Positions 44,101-53,800 of a stretch of DNA of 64,000 nt are shown here, in pieces. The stretch is from contig CAKUUG010000002.1 in the NCBI GenBank assembly GCA_934692665.1, forward strand, positions 1 through 64,000, in the 5' to 3' direction. A program made the translations under genes and the position numbers. Under the pieces are notes generated by a model. It saw only the letters and a program-made list of their open reading frames with translations. It made no database searches and was not told the DNA's origin. Source of the DNA: an uncultured Candidatus Melainabacteria bacterium. GTDB lineage: Bacteria > Cyanobacteriota > Vampirovibrionia > Gastranaerophilales > Gastranaerophilaceae. Position 1 is the stretch's first letter. Each line of letters starts with the position of its first letter.

Positions 44101-44973
44101 GCTGAATGTAACGCCATCTGCGGTTACGATACGTACATTACCAAATGATTGGTTATATGAACCATAGTTGTAGTTTGAACCTGTTCTGATGAGTGAATCT
44201 TTGTATGCAACGTTGTCTGAAACAATGTCAAGTGATTTGTTCTTGTTTATTTCTGCAACGCCTGTAATATTATAGTTATTGTCATAAGTAAAGTTATCAA
44301 AATGAGTTCCGTCTAGAGTGATTTTTGTTTTGCCGGCAAACTTGTTCATATCAATACCTGCATCTTTGAAAGCTTGAGTATAGTTAGAATCAAAGGTAAT
44401 ATTGCCGTATGCTCTACCTTCTCCGTTAACAGCGGCTGTTGGAGACAATTTGTTTAATGTACCTTTTTGGTATGAATCTAGGGCTGAATTAGTCATACCT
44501 TTCAAGTTTTTAGCTCCGTTAAAATCAAATGTTGAAACTGTAAATGAATTAAGGTCAACAGTAGAGCCTTGTCCAAACATTACACCTGCTGGGTTGATTA
44601 AAATAACCTTACTTGTTGTAGCATAAGAACTACAAGAACCGCCATTGATACAAGAATTTGTTATTTTACCCAAGATTTGTGATTCGTTTCCACCTAAAAC
44701 ACGGTTAATCATTGTTTGTGAAACGTTACTAAATCCATAATTAAGATGTTCGCCTTTGCCAACATTAAAGTTTTTGAAGTCGATTTGTCCAACATCACCT
44801 GCTTTGCCGCTTGTGATATTAAGATCAGTTCTTACTTTTGAAGTGTCTACAACACTCGTATTACCTGTTTTTCCGATTACATCACTGCTTGTAACTGCCA
44901 TTGCAGCACCAGAGAATGATATAAGCGCTAACATTGCTGTAAATGCAGATAACTTTCTCTTAAATTGACTCAT
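41182..44973 (-). CDS. TpsA-type exoprotein (filamentous-haemagglutinin-like)
   Basis: A 1263-residue secreted protein. Signal peptide at residues 1-26. Residues about 27-250 are a haemagglutination-activity (TPS) domain with VILINPAGVMFGQGSTVDLNSF, where NPAGV replaces the usual NPNGI motif. Two Cys near residue 110 (SCINGGSC) could form a disulfide. From there to about 900 the chain is a repetitive Asn/Thr-rich beta-helix. The C-terminal 300 residues are acidic, with the Cys-Glu-Pro stretch ICEPEPP and no obvious membrane anchor. It is exported across the outer membrane by the divergent tpsB product. AAAGGAA lies 5 nt before the ATG. Confidence 0.85.
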   Translation of the reverse strand: MSQFKRKLSAFTAMLALISFSGAAMAVTSSDVIGKTGNTSVVDTSKVRTDLNITSGKAGDVGQIDFKNFNVGKGEHLNYGFSNVSQTMINRVLGGNESQILGKITNSCINGGSCSSYATTSKVILINPAGVMFGQGSTVDLNSFTVSTFDFNGAKNLKGMTNSALDSYQKGTLNKLSPTAAVNGEGRAYGNITFDSNYTQAFKDAGIDMNKFAGKTKITLDGTHFDNFTYDNNYNITGVAEINKNKSLDIVSDNVAYKDSLIRTGSNYNYGSYNQSFGNVRIVTADGVTFSYLGNGYTNGYKVAADTKNNVTRTVSIDNSGLAKDKTAIRSGDVRIENRSNAAGSDIKIKNTLIKATKLVNGENGNVLIVGSKNVELANSRIDTVNTSVTANGKTENTKGKTGGEVYISADKNLKVSDSVITTAGTTSTASASAAAVRLYSQGGDVNVKNTRVLSDGNLKAIAYNNVNVDNSLLQASNTVDSSQTKNAEISGASSVNIKNTVVHGTGDVNITSKYTNGKVAGNINISSDKANGQNQTLISAGKNLSVEGANTTLDNASLAYSNIKFYGNNTTGINNVTVKNDTTFSPKTASGSVSKNITLETNGDFTMDKATMKAAAYSMKLNRVNPNDSTSDLVDDGTANAIGYTLKITPANAGNLKVTSTQGNVNVKNSSNITTTNTTLESTTKNVNINDSTLTASKDININAAKDATINKSTLDAGNNANVTAKGGALHITNSAKIAAKNDINLTSNDSINFGKDADSNVNIGNTSNIQAGHNINVKSTAGNITAEKTTMPVLTYGNRLAFDAKKDNVFTSENSLKSVNVDYKAGGANKFYTNGDNQFVNSTLEAPENFIESGHDVIMNNLTIKQATTNAKDTVTKIYANGNVTTDDVTGTAAADVAKSVKEFPQSVSTNRTGTGKTTLDISKTKLAVTTEVVKDSANPDNGSITLDVKNADNKEAGVELTAQNVAALDKDPTGGNFRTGYYKSGTQKWDENIAAKEGPEIRLNATDNKISIKKLTSDKLTLDTNDTKIADKTNGTPVITVRDQGGFNLDPKLDYNDGTPNGFTYDKNYNTKDKTTTGGDLTFGEWSEWKPTGEAWTDPDGTTHKIYESTRDGNISDKTTTQIDQAHKITFDNNGNPGEFELIYDKKLTTVDPGKTITAEQVKNDSSVVPPGYTPDDFIKTKDDICEPEPPVNPDFGDLDSYINQTTLPREQVEISKSSTVADGTADQTSSIMSAAAKVDISEEDSNALNTTKDDEKDID

Positions 44974-44993
44974 TTTGTTTCCTTTCGTAAAAC

Positions 44994-45023
44994 ATTAAGT
45001 GTCCATATGCCCATATACTTAAT
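44994..45023 (-). promoter_or_regulatory. Leader hairpin of tpsA
   Basis: ATTAAGT-(GTCC)-ATAT-GCCC-ATAT-ACTTAAT: two stems of 7 and 4 bp with a 4-nt bulge and a 4-nt loop. It lies 21-50 nt before the tpsA ATG, so it would sit in the mRNA leader just upstream of the ribosome binding site. Confidence 0.45.
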
Positions 45024-45064
45024 AAAAACCACGTAAATGAAAAATATTTCAGAAAAAATGTTTA

Positions 45065-45095
45065 ATTTTACAAAAATTTACATAATTCTTGTCAA
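45065..45095 (-). promoter_or_regulatory. Weak promoter of tpsA
   Basis: On the minus strand TTGACA (45090-45095) and TAAAAT (45065-45070), but the spacer is 19 bp, longer than ideal. Confidence 0.3.
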
Positions 45096-45344
45096 AAGTA
45101 CACGTTTTGTAAAAGTAGCAGAAAAAAAAATCTAAATCAACAATTTATATAATGTTTATATTCTGCAATATATACTATTTTTACATAAATTAACAAATAG
45201 GCAAAAAATAAAATTTAGGATTTTTTTTATAATACAATAAAAATCATCAATATAATTTATTGTTAAACGAGATTGTATGATTTATTATTGTAAGTGTTAT
45301 TATGATATGTTCCAACAGTAAACAATAAACAAGGAATTAAAGTA

Positions 45345-47147
45345 GTGTATAAACAAATTTTCAAAAAAGCCAAAATTACATCGCTAGCTCTTGCTGCTTG
45401 TTTGACCTTTTCTATGGGTAATGTGAATGCTGCAACAATGGGTAACGCTGATGCTGCGGCTGCTTCAAATGCTTTTGGTAAATATGATGCCGGTATGATT
45501 GACCAAATGAACTTGCGTCAAATAAAAGACTATGAGCAACGCATCAGAAACTACAAAGAAAAAGAGCACCAAGAACAAAATATTGAGATGAATAAAGAAA
45601 TGAAAGAAAAATTGAGCGAATTTGCCAATAAAGAAGTTCAATTTACTCTTAATTCTATTCATATAACCGGTAATACAGAATATACAGAAGAACAATTGAT
45701 GAATTTGGTGTGTAATAAAGTCGGACAAACTGTTACAATCAATGATTTGATTGGTATGGCAAATGCTATTACTGAATATTACCAAAGAAACGGATATATT
45801 TCTACAACGGCTTATTTACCGCCACAAAAGGTTGAAGATGGTAATGTTGAAATTGTTGTATTGGAAGGAAAATACGGTAATATCACAATTGAAGGTAATA
45901 AATGGGCACGTAAAAGATATTTGAATGCAACTTTCTTAAAAGACAAAAGTGTTCAAGAAGATAAAGTTCTTAATATTGCCGATGTTCAAGAGTCTCTTCG
46001 TGAATTAAATGCTCATGATTATATAAAAGGTGCTGTTGCGTTACAAGACAACGAAGATTCTGAACAATATACAGATTTGACGTTGACAGTAAAAGACAGA
46101 TTTCCTATCGACTTCGATTTCAGATTTGATAACCAAGGTAGATCTTCTGTCGGTTTGAATCGTTTCGTTATATTTGCCGGTATGAGCAACTTGACCGGTT
46201 TTGGTGATCAGTTGTTGTCTACAACATCAATGGCAAGAAGTTCATTTAGCCAAGGTGTATTTTATTCTGTACCAATTGGCAGACATGAAACAAAATTGAA
46301 TGTCGGTTATTCTTATTCAGGTACAAAACTTGATAGAGGTGAATTTAAAAGCCTAGATATTAAAGGTAAATCTCACAACTTCTATTTTGATTTATCAAGA
46401 AGATTAATTAAAACTGAAAACTATAAATTATACGGTGATGTAGGTTTTGACCTTAGAAATACAAACACAACCTATACTGCCCTTGGTCAAAAATACGATT
46501 TGTATGGTTATAGAACAAGATCAATTAAATTAAACTTAACCAACATTAAAGATGACGCTTATGGTAAATGGTTTGGTAATATCGGTTTGGCAAAAGGTAT
46601 TGATATCTTTGGTGCATCAAACTACGATATAAATAATGACCTTGGCGGCAAAAAGAATCCTTCAAACAGAGTATTTAAAATACAAGCTTCTATCGCTCGT
46701 TTGCAAGTTTTACCTTGGAGAATGATGGGTATATTTACTGCAAATGGTCAATGGGTTAACAGAAACGCTTGGTATTCTGATAAAATGCAAATCGGTGGTA
46801 TCTCTTCAATCAGAGGTTTTGAAGAAGGTTACTTCTTGAGAGACTATGGTGTAACAGGTAGCGTTGAATTAAGAGCACCTATTCCAGGACTTAACCATTT
46901 GCCTGAAAAACTCAGATTTATTGATGACTCTATCAGATTGGCTGCATTCTGCGACTTAGGTTGGTTTGGTGATTATAACCGAAGTGTTTCGGGTTCAACA
47001 TTTGTTATGAGTGTTGGTGGTGGTTTAGTTTTGAAAATGACAAGATATTTATCTAGTAACGTATACTTCGGTGTTCCGATAATAAACAAACCTGACGATG
47101 CGTCGAGCTTCAGAGTTCACTTTATGATTACATCAAATATATTATAA
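45345..47147 (+). CDS. TpsB-type outer-membrane transporter (FhaC/ShlB-like)
   Basis: A 600-residue beta-barrel that moves the TpsA partner across the outer membrane. It starts at GTG (45345), needed to include the signal peptide (residues 1-28); GGA lies 9 nt upstream. Residues 30-90 are a helical plug-like stretch rich in Glu and Lys. POTRA 1 and 2 follow (about 95-255) with GYISTTAYLPPQ, then a 16-strand barrel. IRGFEEGYF near 490 is the conserved loop 6 motif. It is divergent from tpsA rather than cotranscribed, the less common arrangement. Confidence 0.9.
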   Translation: MYKQIFKKAKITSLALAACLTFSMGNVNAATMGNADAAAASNAFGKYDAGMIDQMNLRQIKDYEQRIRNYKEKEHQEQNIEMNKEMKEKLSEFANKEVQFTLNSIHITGNTEYTEEQLMNLVCNKVGQTVTINDLIGMANAITEYYQRNGYISTTAYLPPQKVEDGNVEIVVLEGKYGNITIEGNKWARKRYLNATFLKDKSVQEDKVLNIADVQESLRELNAHDYIKGAVALQDNEDSEQYTDLTLTVKDRFPIDFDFRFDNQGRSSVGLNRFVIFAGMSNLTGFGDQLLSTTSMARSSFSQGVFYSVPIGRHETKLNVGYSYSGTKLDRGEFKSLDIKGKSHNFYFDLSRRLIKTENYKLYGDVGFDLRNTNTTYTALGQKYDLYGYRTRSIKLNLTNIKDDAYGKWFGNIGLAKGIDIFGASNYDINNDLGGKKNPSNRVFKIQASIARLQVLPWRMMGIFTANGQWVNRNAWYSDKMQIGGISSIRGFEEGYFLRDYGVTGSVELRAPIPGLNHLPEKLRFIDDSIRLAAFCDLGWFGDYNRSVSGSTFVMSVGGGLVLKMTRYLSSNVYFGVPIINKPDDASSFRVHFMITSNIL

Positions 47148-47152
47148 GAATT

Positions 47153-47182
47153 AAAATCGAGTCTAAATGACTCGATTTTTTT
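47153..47182 (+). terminator. Terminator of tpsB
   Basis: AAAATCGAGTC/GACTCGATTTT with a 5-nt loop, then T-run. Confidence 0.9.
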
Positions 47183-47255
47183 GTGATATTTAAAAACAAT
47201 AGCAAGAAAATTTATTTACGATTTTTATTTATTTGTAACTATTCGGTGTAAAAAT

Positions 47256-48080
47256 ATGATAACAATTTACAATGTAAGCTATGCTCAAAAAAGTGATATA
47301 AATCCTTGCAAAAAGACAAATTTTATACAAGTAAATAACGATAATGCTTCAAAAACGAGTAATCCTTCCGGTTTTACTTCTGTTGATACAATTAATCCTA
47401 AAAATAATTTTAATCGAAATGATTTGTTATTTATCTATAATGTTGAAAGCTTTGCAGATGATATAATGTTAAAATTAAATGACATAAAATCAACTGCAAA
47501 AGTTGAATATTCAAGAGCATTTAATGAATTGCAAAATAGAACCATAAAAATAACAGCAGATGAAGACAAAAAAATGGTTATGCATTTAGCAAAACAAGTT
47601 AATTCTGAAGTAGACAAAGATACGGATGATGAAAAATCAGCTTTAAGAAATTATTATATGAAAAAAGAACAATGGTTTATACCAAAAGAGATTGTAATGA
47701 AAACTTCAGATGGGGATAAAAATCAAGTTGTAATTGTTGAAAAAGATGATTTTGGCTATCCTTATATATCGAAAATAATACAAGACAATGGAAAAACCGG
47801 TAAAAAAAGAGCGATGAATATTTTTTCTTTTTCTAAAGATAATGTTCTTCTTCGCTATGACGACAATGTAAATTTAATCTCTGATAAAAAAGCACAAGCA
47901 AAAAGAAGTTATGTTTTTGTCGATCAAAACAATTTTGAATGCAGAATAGGACAAATTTTTGATGAAAATGGCGACAAACAAAAACCTATGCAAAAATATG
48001 TATTTAAAGATGAATTGTTGTCAGAGTTTCACTATCTGCATACTTTACCGAATGGAGAAGAAAGAATTTTGAAATTTTGA
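47256..48080 (+). CDS. Unknown 274-residue protein
   Basis: I do not recognise it. No signal peptide or membrane segment. The N-terminus is Asn/Ser/Lys-rich with KTNF and GFTSV elements, similar in style to other lineage-specific proteins here. Residues 60-130 are helical, then a beta-rich region with VVIVEKDDFGYP and a C-terminus with MQKYVFKDELLSEF. No clear ribosome binding site. It lies between tpsB and pheS with terminators on both sides, so it is monocistronic. Confidence 0.5.
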   Translation: MITIYNVSYAQKSDINPCKKTNFIQVNNDNASKTSNPSGFTSVDTINPKNNFNRNDLLFIYNVESFADDIMLKLNDIKSTAKVEYSRAFNELQNRTIKITADEDKKMVMHLAKQVNSEVDKDTDDEKSALRNYYMKKEQWFIPKEIVMKTSDGDKNQVVIVEKDDFGYPYISKIIQDNGKTGKKRAMNIFSFSKDNVLLRYDDNVNLISDKKAQAKRSYVFVDQNNFECRIGQIFDENGDKQKPMQKYVFKDELLSEFHYLHTLPNGEERILKF

Positions 48081-48100
48081 TTTAAATAACTTAAATAAAT

Positions 48101-48130
48101 TTTAAACCCGCTTATTTAGGCGGGTTTAAA
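48101..48130. terminator. Bidirectional terminator
   Basis: TTTAAACCCGC, 8-nt loop, GCGGGTTTAAA (11 bp). It ends the unknown gene and pheS. Confidence 0.85.
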
Positions 48131-48131
48131 A

Positions 48132-49166
48132 TTAGAATTGTTTTAAAAATCTTTCATCATTGTTAAAAAATAGTCGTATATCATCTATTGCGTATTTTAA
48201 CATTGCAAGACGTTCAACGCCCATTCCAAACGCAAAACCTGAATATGATTCAGGGTCAATTCCGACTCCTTTTAAGACATTTGGATCTACCATGCCGGCA
48301 CCAAGTATCTCTAGCCAACCACTGCCTGAACAAACCGAACAACCTTTTCCTTGACACATAATGCATTGAACATCGATTTCAACAGATGGTTCAGTAAATG
48401 GGAAAAAGCTGCTTCTATATCTTGTTGGTCTGGTTGAACCAAAATACAATCTGATAAATTCGTTTAGCACGCCTTTTAATTGTGCCATTGTAACATCTTT
48501 ATCTACGTATAAACCTTCTATTTGGTGGAATAAGTTATTTTTGCGTGCTGAAACAGATTCGTTTCTATATACTCTTCCCGGAGAAATGATTTTTATTGGA
48601 GGTTTTGAATTTATCATTTGTCTAGCTTGTGCATTCGATGTTTGGCTTCTTAAAACTACATTTTGGAGATTTGCACAATAGAACGTATCTTGTACATCTC
48701 TTGCAGGATGTTCTTTTGGAACATTTAACAAATCAAAATTAAATTTTTCCAATTCGACTTCCGGAGAAAATTCGGGATTAATTAATGAAAAACCTAAGTG
48801 ATTAAATATTTCAACAATTTCATTTACTGTCTTTGTTAAAGGATGAACATGTCCTAGTGGTGTGTAGTCGCCATCCAGCGTAACATCTATCTTTTCCTTT
48901 AAAAGTTTTTCGTTCAGTTCTTTTTTATAGAAAAATTCATTTTTTTCATTTATTAATGAATTGAGTTCATTTGAAACTTTGTTCAACAATGCCCCAATTA
49001 CAGGTTTTTCTTCCGGGGATAAGTCTTTCATGCCTTTTTTTAAATTATTGAATTCAGAATTTCTTGATAAAAATTGGTTTTTAACTTCTTCAAGTTCTTT
49101 TAAATTGTTTGCTTTTTCTATTTTTTCAAGGGCTTCCGTCTTTATTTGATTGATTTTATTTTCCAT
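48132..49166 (-). CDS. pheS: Phenylalanyl-tRNA synthetase alpha subunit
   Basis: PheS charges tRNA-Phe together with PheT. It has 344 residues: an N-terminal coiled coil (1-80), then the class II core with SPGRVYRNESV (motif 2), FTEPSVEIDVQ, and FGMGVERLAML (motif 3). The four-Cys insert CIMCQGKGCSVC is the usual one of many bacterial PheS proteins. AAAGGAG lies 7 nt before the ATG. pheT is not downstream; a terminator follows, so the two genes are unlinked. Confidence 0.95.
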   Translation of the reverse strand: MENKINQIKTEALEKIEKANNLKELEEVKNQFLSRNSEFNNLKKGMKDLSPEEKPVIGALLNKVSNELNSLINEKNEFFYKKELNEKLLKEKIDVTLDGDYTPLGHVHPLTKTVNEIVEIFNHLGFSLINPEFSPEVELEKFNFDLLNVPKEHPARDVQDTFYCANLQNVVLRSQTSNAQARQMINSKPPIKIISPGRVYRNESVSARKNNLFHQIEGLYVDKDVTMAQLKGVLNEFIRLYFGSTRPTRYRSSFFPFTEPSVEIDVQCIMCQGKGCSVCSGSGWLEILGAGMVDPNVLKGVGIDPESYSGFAFGMGVERLAMLKYAIDDIRLFFNNDERFLKQF

Positions 49167-49212
49167 TTTGCTTTCTCCTTTGAATATAATAGCTTAAACA
49201 AAAAAAATGTAC

Positions 49213-49218
49213 TATAAT
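49213..49218 (+). promoter_or_regulatory. -10 box, leaderless membrane-protein gene
   Basis: TATAAT ends seven bases before the ATG at 49226. No Shine-Dalgarno. Confidence 0.5.
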
Positions 49219-49225
49219 AACTTTT

Positions 49226-50740
49226 ATGGATTTTATTTTTTACATTACTTTATTTCTTTTTATTGCTTTATTTGGCAGTTTGGATATTAATATCGACTAT
49301 GACTTTTGGGCGAGGTTGATCGTCGGAAAAAGTTTTTTTCAAACAGGTATTCTATTTAACAATGATTTTTACTCTTTTGGAAAAACTCATTTGTTTATCG
49401 ACCATGAATGGGGTTCAAGTTTGATTTTTTACTTGATTCAAAATTACCTTGGCGATGTTGGATTGTTTTTGTTTAAAATTTCAATGATTTTTTTGACTTT
49501 TTTCTTAATTACAAAAACAATAAAATTAAAAAATCCTTCAGTCAAACTTCATTTCTTGTTATTCCTTTTTGCTATACACGCTGTATGTTATAATGTTTTT
49601 TCGACAATAAGATGTCAGATATTTTCGTTTTTCTTTTTTGTTTTTTATATTTATGTTTTGGAATATGCAAAAGAAAAGAAAAATTACAAAATACTCTGGG
49701 TTTTGCCTTTGTTGAATATAATTTGGGCAAATCTCCATGGGGGGTTTGTTTTGGGAATTGCACTGATGCTTATTTTTGCAATAGGTGAAAAATTAAACAA
49801 GAATCCCTCAAAGCCCTACCTTTTTGCTTGTTGTATTTCGTTGTTGACGAGTCTTTTGAATCCATACGGAATAAAATACCTAATTTATATTTTCGATGCA
49901 TTTACATTGAATAGAATCCACATCCCTGAGTGGCAAAGTGCATTTTTTAATAAAAATTTCATATTTGCTTTGCCAAAATTTAAAATATTCTTTTTTGGAA
50001 CTTTTGTTTGCTGGATTTTTTATTTAATCAAAAATATAAAATCAAATTTCAAAGATTCATATATCAAACTCGACAAAACAAAATATTTAATCCTGATTTT
50101 TTCAACTCTAATTGCACTAAAAAGCATTAGGTGTCACCCGTTTTTTGTTTATTGTGTTTTAACATATTGTTATTGTGATTTTAACAATCTTTTTAAAGCG
50201 AAATTCTTAAACAAAATGAATACTTTTGTTGATATGCTTTTATTTGTTTTGGTGTTTATTTCTTCTGTTTCTCATTTGTATGATTATAAATTTAAAAATA
50301 TAGTTAGCGAAAGTGTTTATCCGGTAAAAAGCGTAGAATTTATCAAAGAAAACAACTTAAAAGGAAATATTTTTACAATTTTTCACACAGGAAGTTATGT
50401 TGCATACAAACTCTATCCCAATAACCATATTTATATGGACGGAAGATATGAAGAAGTCTATGATGATTCTTTGATTAACAATATGGGGAAATTCTTTTTA
50501 GGAGAAGATTATAAGGAATTTTTGAATCATTATCATTTTGATATTTTGATAATGGATAAAACCTACCCCAAAATAATTGAATACCTGAAACACGATTCCG
50601 ATTGGTTTTTGGCATTTGATGAAAAAGCATTTTGTGTGTTTTTGCCTGCCAAGTTAAAAAATAGAAGGTTTATTTACCCTAAAAAAACTCTTGACCAAAT
50701 AAACAAAGAAAAATTTATAACTAATATCAATTGGCTATAA
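49226..50740 (+). CDS. Polytopic membrane protein, possible GT-C glycosyltransferase
   Basis: A 504-residue protein with about 9-11 hydrophobic helices and a soluble C-terminal domain (about 380-504). The first loop has DYDFWARL and HEWGSS, with acidic and Trp residues in the same place as GT-C-fold lipid-linked-sugar transferases. No family name can be given with confidence. A leaderless start is likely. The large AsmA-like gene follows 88 nt later. Confidence 0.5.
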   Translation: MDFIFYITLFLFIALFGSLDINIDYDFWARLIVGKSFFQTGILFNNDFYSFGKTHLFIDHEWGSSLIFYLIQNYLGDVGLFLFKISMIFLTFFLITKTIKLKNPSVKLHFLLFLFAIHAVCYNVFSTIRCQIFSFFFFVFYIYVLEYAKEKKNYKILWVLPLLNIIWANLHGGFVLGIALMLIFAIGEKLNKNPSKPYLFACCISLLTSLLNPYGIKYLIYIFDAFTLNRIHIPEWQSAFFNKNFIFALPKFKIFFFGTFVCWIFYLIKNIKSNFKDSYIKLDKTKYLILIFSTLIALKSIRCHPFFVYCVLTYCYCDFNNLFKAKFLNKMNTFVDMLLFVLVFISSVSHLYDYKFKNIVSESVYPVKSVEFIKENNLKGNIFTIFHTGSYVAYKLYPNNHIYMDGRYEEVYDDSLINNMGKFFLGEDYKEFLNHYHFDILIMDKTYPKIIEYLKHDSDWFLAFDEKAFCVFLPAKLKNRRFIYPKKTLDQINKEKFITNINWL

Positions 50741-50828
50741 ATGTTACAATTGATACATTTTTTTGTTTATTATTTCATTTATCAACTATAATGGTAATGA
50801 CACTATTTTTCTTGGGGAGTTAGTGATA

Positions 50829-53800
50829 ATGAAGAGATTTTTAAATATTTTATCTATAATTCTGTTGTCTTTTATAGGACTATTGTATTTAGTATTTTTG
50901 CTTGTTCCTTTATTTATAAATCTTGATTTTTTAAAACCGCAGATTCAACAAATCGTCAAAGACTCTTCAAAACTAAATCTCAATTATTCAAAGTTGAAAA
51001 TCTATACAACCCCTCTTTTATCGGCAGGTGTAATTATAGAAGACATAAATATTTCATTTGACGACAAAACAGCACTATTCAAAAGTGACAAAATCAAAAC
51101 AGGAATAGCTCTTCCTTCTTTGTTGACCTTGACCGTAAAAGCAGCTTATAGCGAAATATCCAATCCAAATATAAATTTGGAAATAATAGATAACAAACAA
51201 TACAAAGTGGTTTCATTGATTGAAGAAATAATTAATGAAAATATCAAAAAACCAAAAATCGAAAAGCAAAAAACAGAACAAGACATAAAAAATGAACAAA
51301 TCCTTGCTTGGGTATTGGAGCATTTAAGAATAAAAGTACCAAATGTTAAAGTTGTAAACTATAAAGTTGATATCAACAATCCCCAAACAAAAAACAAATT
51401 ATTGCTTTCGGGTGATGAAATTAAATTGGGTTATATAAGTAAAACAAATACTGTGAAGCTAAAAACAATTCTTCATTTGTATTCAAATGAAAATCAAAAT
51501 ATTTTAGCGGATTTGGATATAAAGACTTTTATCCCAAAAACTACCCCTTCTCAAAAAGAAGAAATTGACCCTGACGAAATAATTGAAATACCCTTTATAA
51601 ACATTATTGATATATATCAAACTTACGACTTAAAAACAAACATCACATCAAAACTAAGAATAAAAAATTCAAAAAACAAAGGCATTCTCGCATTCGGTTA
51701 TTTTGATGTAGATGACTTAACGCTAAAATTGTCAAATATTCAACTTCCGAAAAGCTATTTTCATTCAAAATTCAATGGCCAAAGAATTGTATATGAAAGC
51801 AATATTTTTGTAAAAAGCGATGAAAAATTGGATGTTGCCGGTTTTGTACAAATGGGTAAAAATCCACGTTTAAAAACTGCACTAAAATCTGACGATATTC
51901 ATTTTGATAACGTTTTGGCTTTGATTAAAGGGTTATTGGATAGTTTGAACATCAAAAACAGCATACCATTAATCGAAGCAAAAGGTTATCTCAGTGCAAA
52001 TGCTATGATTGATACAGATTTTAAAAATTTAAAATCTAACGGTAAAATAATCGTAAAAGATGGCTCTTTTCTTAACAAAAAAACAAACATCGGAATTAAA
52101 AATATTGTTGCAGATTTGATTTTTGACAACGATTCGATAGATATCAAAAAAGCACAAGCGGCAATCAATGATTCACAAATAAATTTGTCCGGCAATATTG
52201 ACAACAAATCCAATGCAGATATTAATTTTTCAATAAATAATTTGTCTTTACCTATTTTGTATAATGCATTTGCACCAAAAGAGTTGAAAAATTTATACAA
52301 ACTAAATTCTTTGAATTTGACTGCAAATGCAAACATAAAAGGCAAATTGAATGACTTAAATGCTATATTGAGTGCAAAATTTGATAATTTATCTTTGAAT
52401 GACTATAAAAAAACTATGTTTGTACTAAATAAAAGTATAGTTTTTGACTTAAAAGGCAACAAAGAAGACATTAATGCAAAGTTAACCGATTCAGGTTTTA
52501 ATTTTAATATTCCAAAATCAAATGTCTACACAAATATTTCAACATTAACCATTGACATTAATAAAGACAAAATCGCAATAAATCCTTTTAATTTTGTTTA
52601 CAATAAAAATTCAAAATTTAACATTAAAGGTGAAATTGCTGATTATCTAAAAAACAGCAATCTAGATCTTTTTGTAGATGGTTTGATTTCAACAAATGAT
52701 ATTAAAAATACACTTGGCAAAGAAGTTTCTTATTATTTGAAATCTTCAGGGAATATCCCTCTAAAAGCTTCAATAAAAGGCGATAAAAAAACTCAAAACA
52801 TTTTAGCACAAATTTATTCGAATTCTGCTAATTTTATTACGCTGATTGATTTGAAGGATTTATATGGCACAAATACACTTATTCAAGGTGATATAAAACT
52901 AAAAGGAAACAAAATCCACATAAAAAATTCAGGATTATTTAAAACAAATCAAAAATTTTCAAATGATTTAGTATTAAATCAACAAAACAAAAAAGAATTG
53001 GTTGAACTAAGTGCGATATTGGAAAACAACCATTGCAATCTTTTGAGAATCAATATTCCTAACGAGTTAAAAGGTAAAATTTCTATTATGAAAAATTCTT
53101 CTTTTAAAACAAAAGGAAAATTGATTGCAAACGGAGAAATAAATTCGCTCAATTTTTTGGGTAATTTAAAAATTTATGATGTAAAAATACCCGAGTTGAA
53201 ACTCGGTGTTCAAAATGTTGCAATAAATTTGCTTGCAAAAAAACTCTCGCTCAACCTGGATAATATTGATTTGAATGGTTCAAAAATCGATGCATCTTTA
53301 AAAACAGACATTATTCCATCAAAAATTATCAATATTTCTGATGTAAGAGTGAATTCAAATTTTGTTGATGTAGACAAAACAATGATAGTATCAAATGAAG
53401 CAATGAAGTATTTGCCTCCTGCTTCTTCAAATAAACAAACTGTAAAATCTAAAAAACAAAATAGCGAAAACTTGATTCCTGTTAGTATGGATGGAAAATT
53501 TTCAATCAAAAAAATCACAACAGGACAAATTGTCTTAAATGATACAACAGGCAATATAAAATTGCACAATAATGATTTAATGATTGAAAAACTCAAAACA
53601 AAAGGCTTCAATGGTGCTATGAGAGGCAAAATTACAATGAATTTGCTCTCTTCTCTTTTGACAATAAAAATGCATGGTGAAAATATTGATTCAAACGCTA
53701 TGCTTTTAGAAGCTGCAAATATGAAAGATATGATTTCAGGTATATTGAAATTTAGAGCAGACATTTCTCTAAAAGGTATAACATATCTAGAACAAGTAAA

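Larger units (their letters stand above)
44974..45344. other. Divergent tpsA-tpsB intergenic region (371 bp)
   Basis: The only gene-free stretch over 300 bp. It is very AT-rich and holds no convincing ORF. It contains the leader hairpin at 44994-45023, a weak minus-strand promoter at 45065-45095, and near tpsB a 9-bp inverted repeat (TTTATTGTT with AACAATAAA). No other structure was found. Confidence 0.7.

Noticed and set aside
41182..44973. Regular short repeats resembling a CRISPR array
   Set aside because: Repeats are degenerate beta-helix codon repeats inside one long frame; no uniform spacers.
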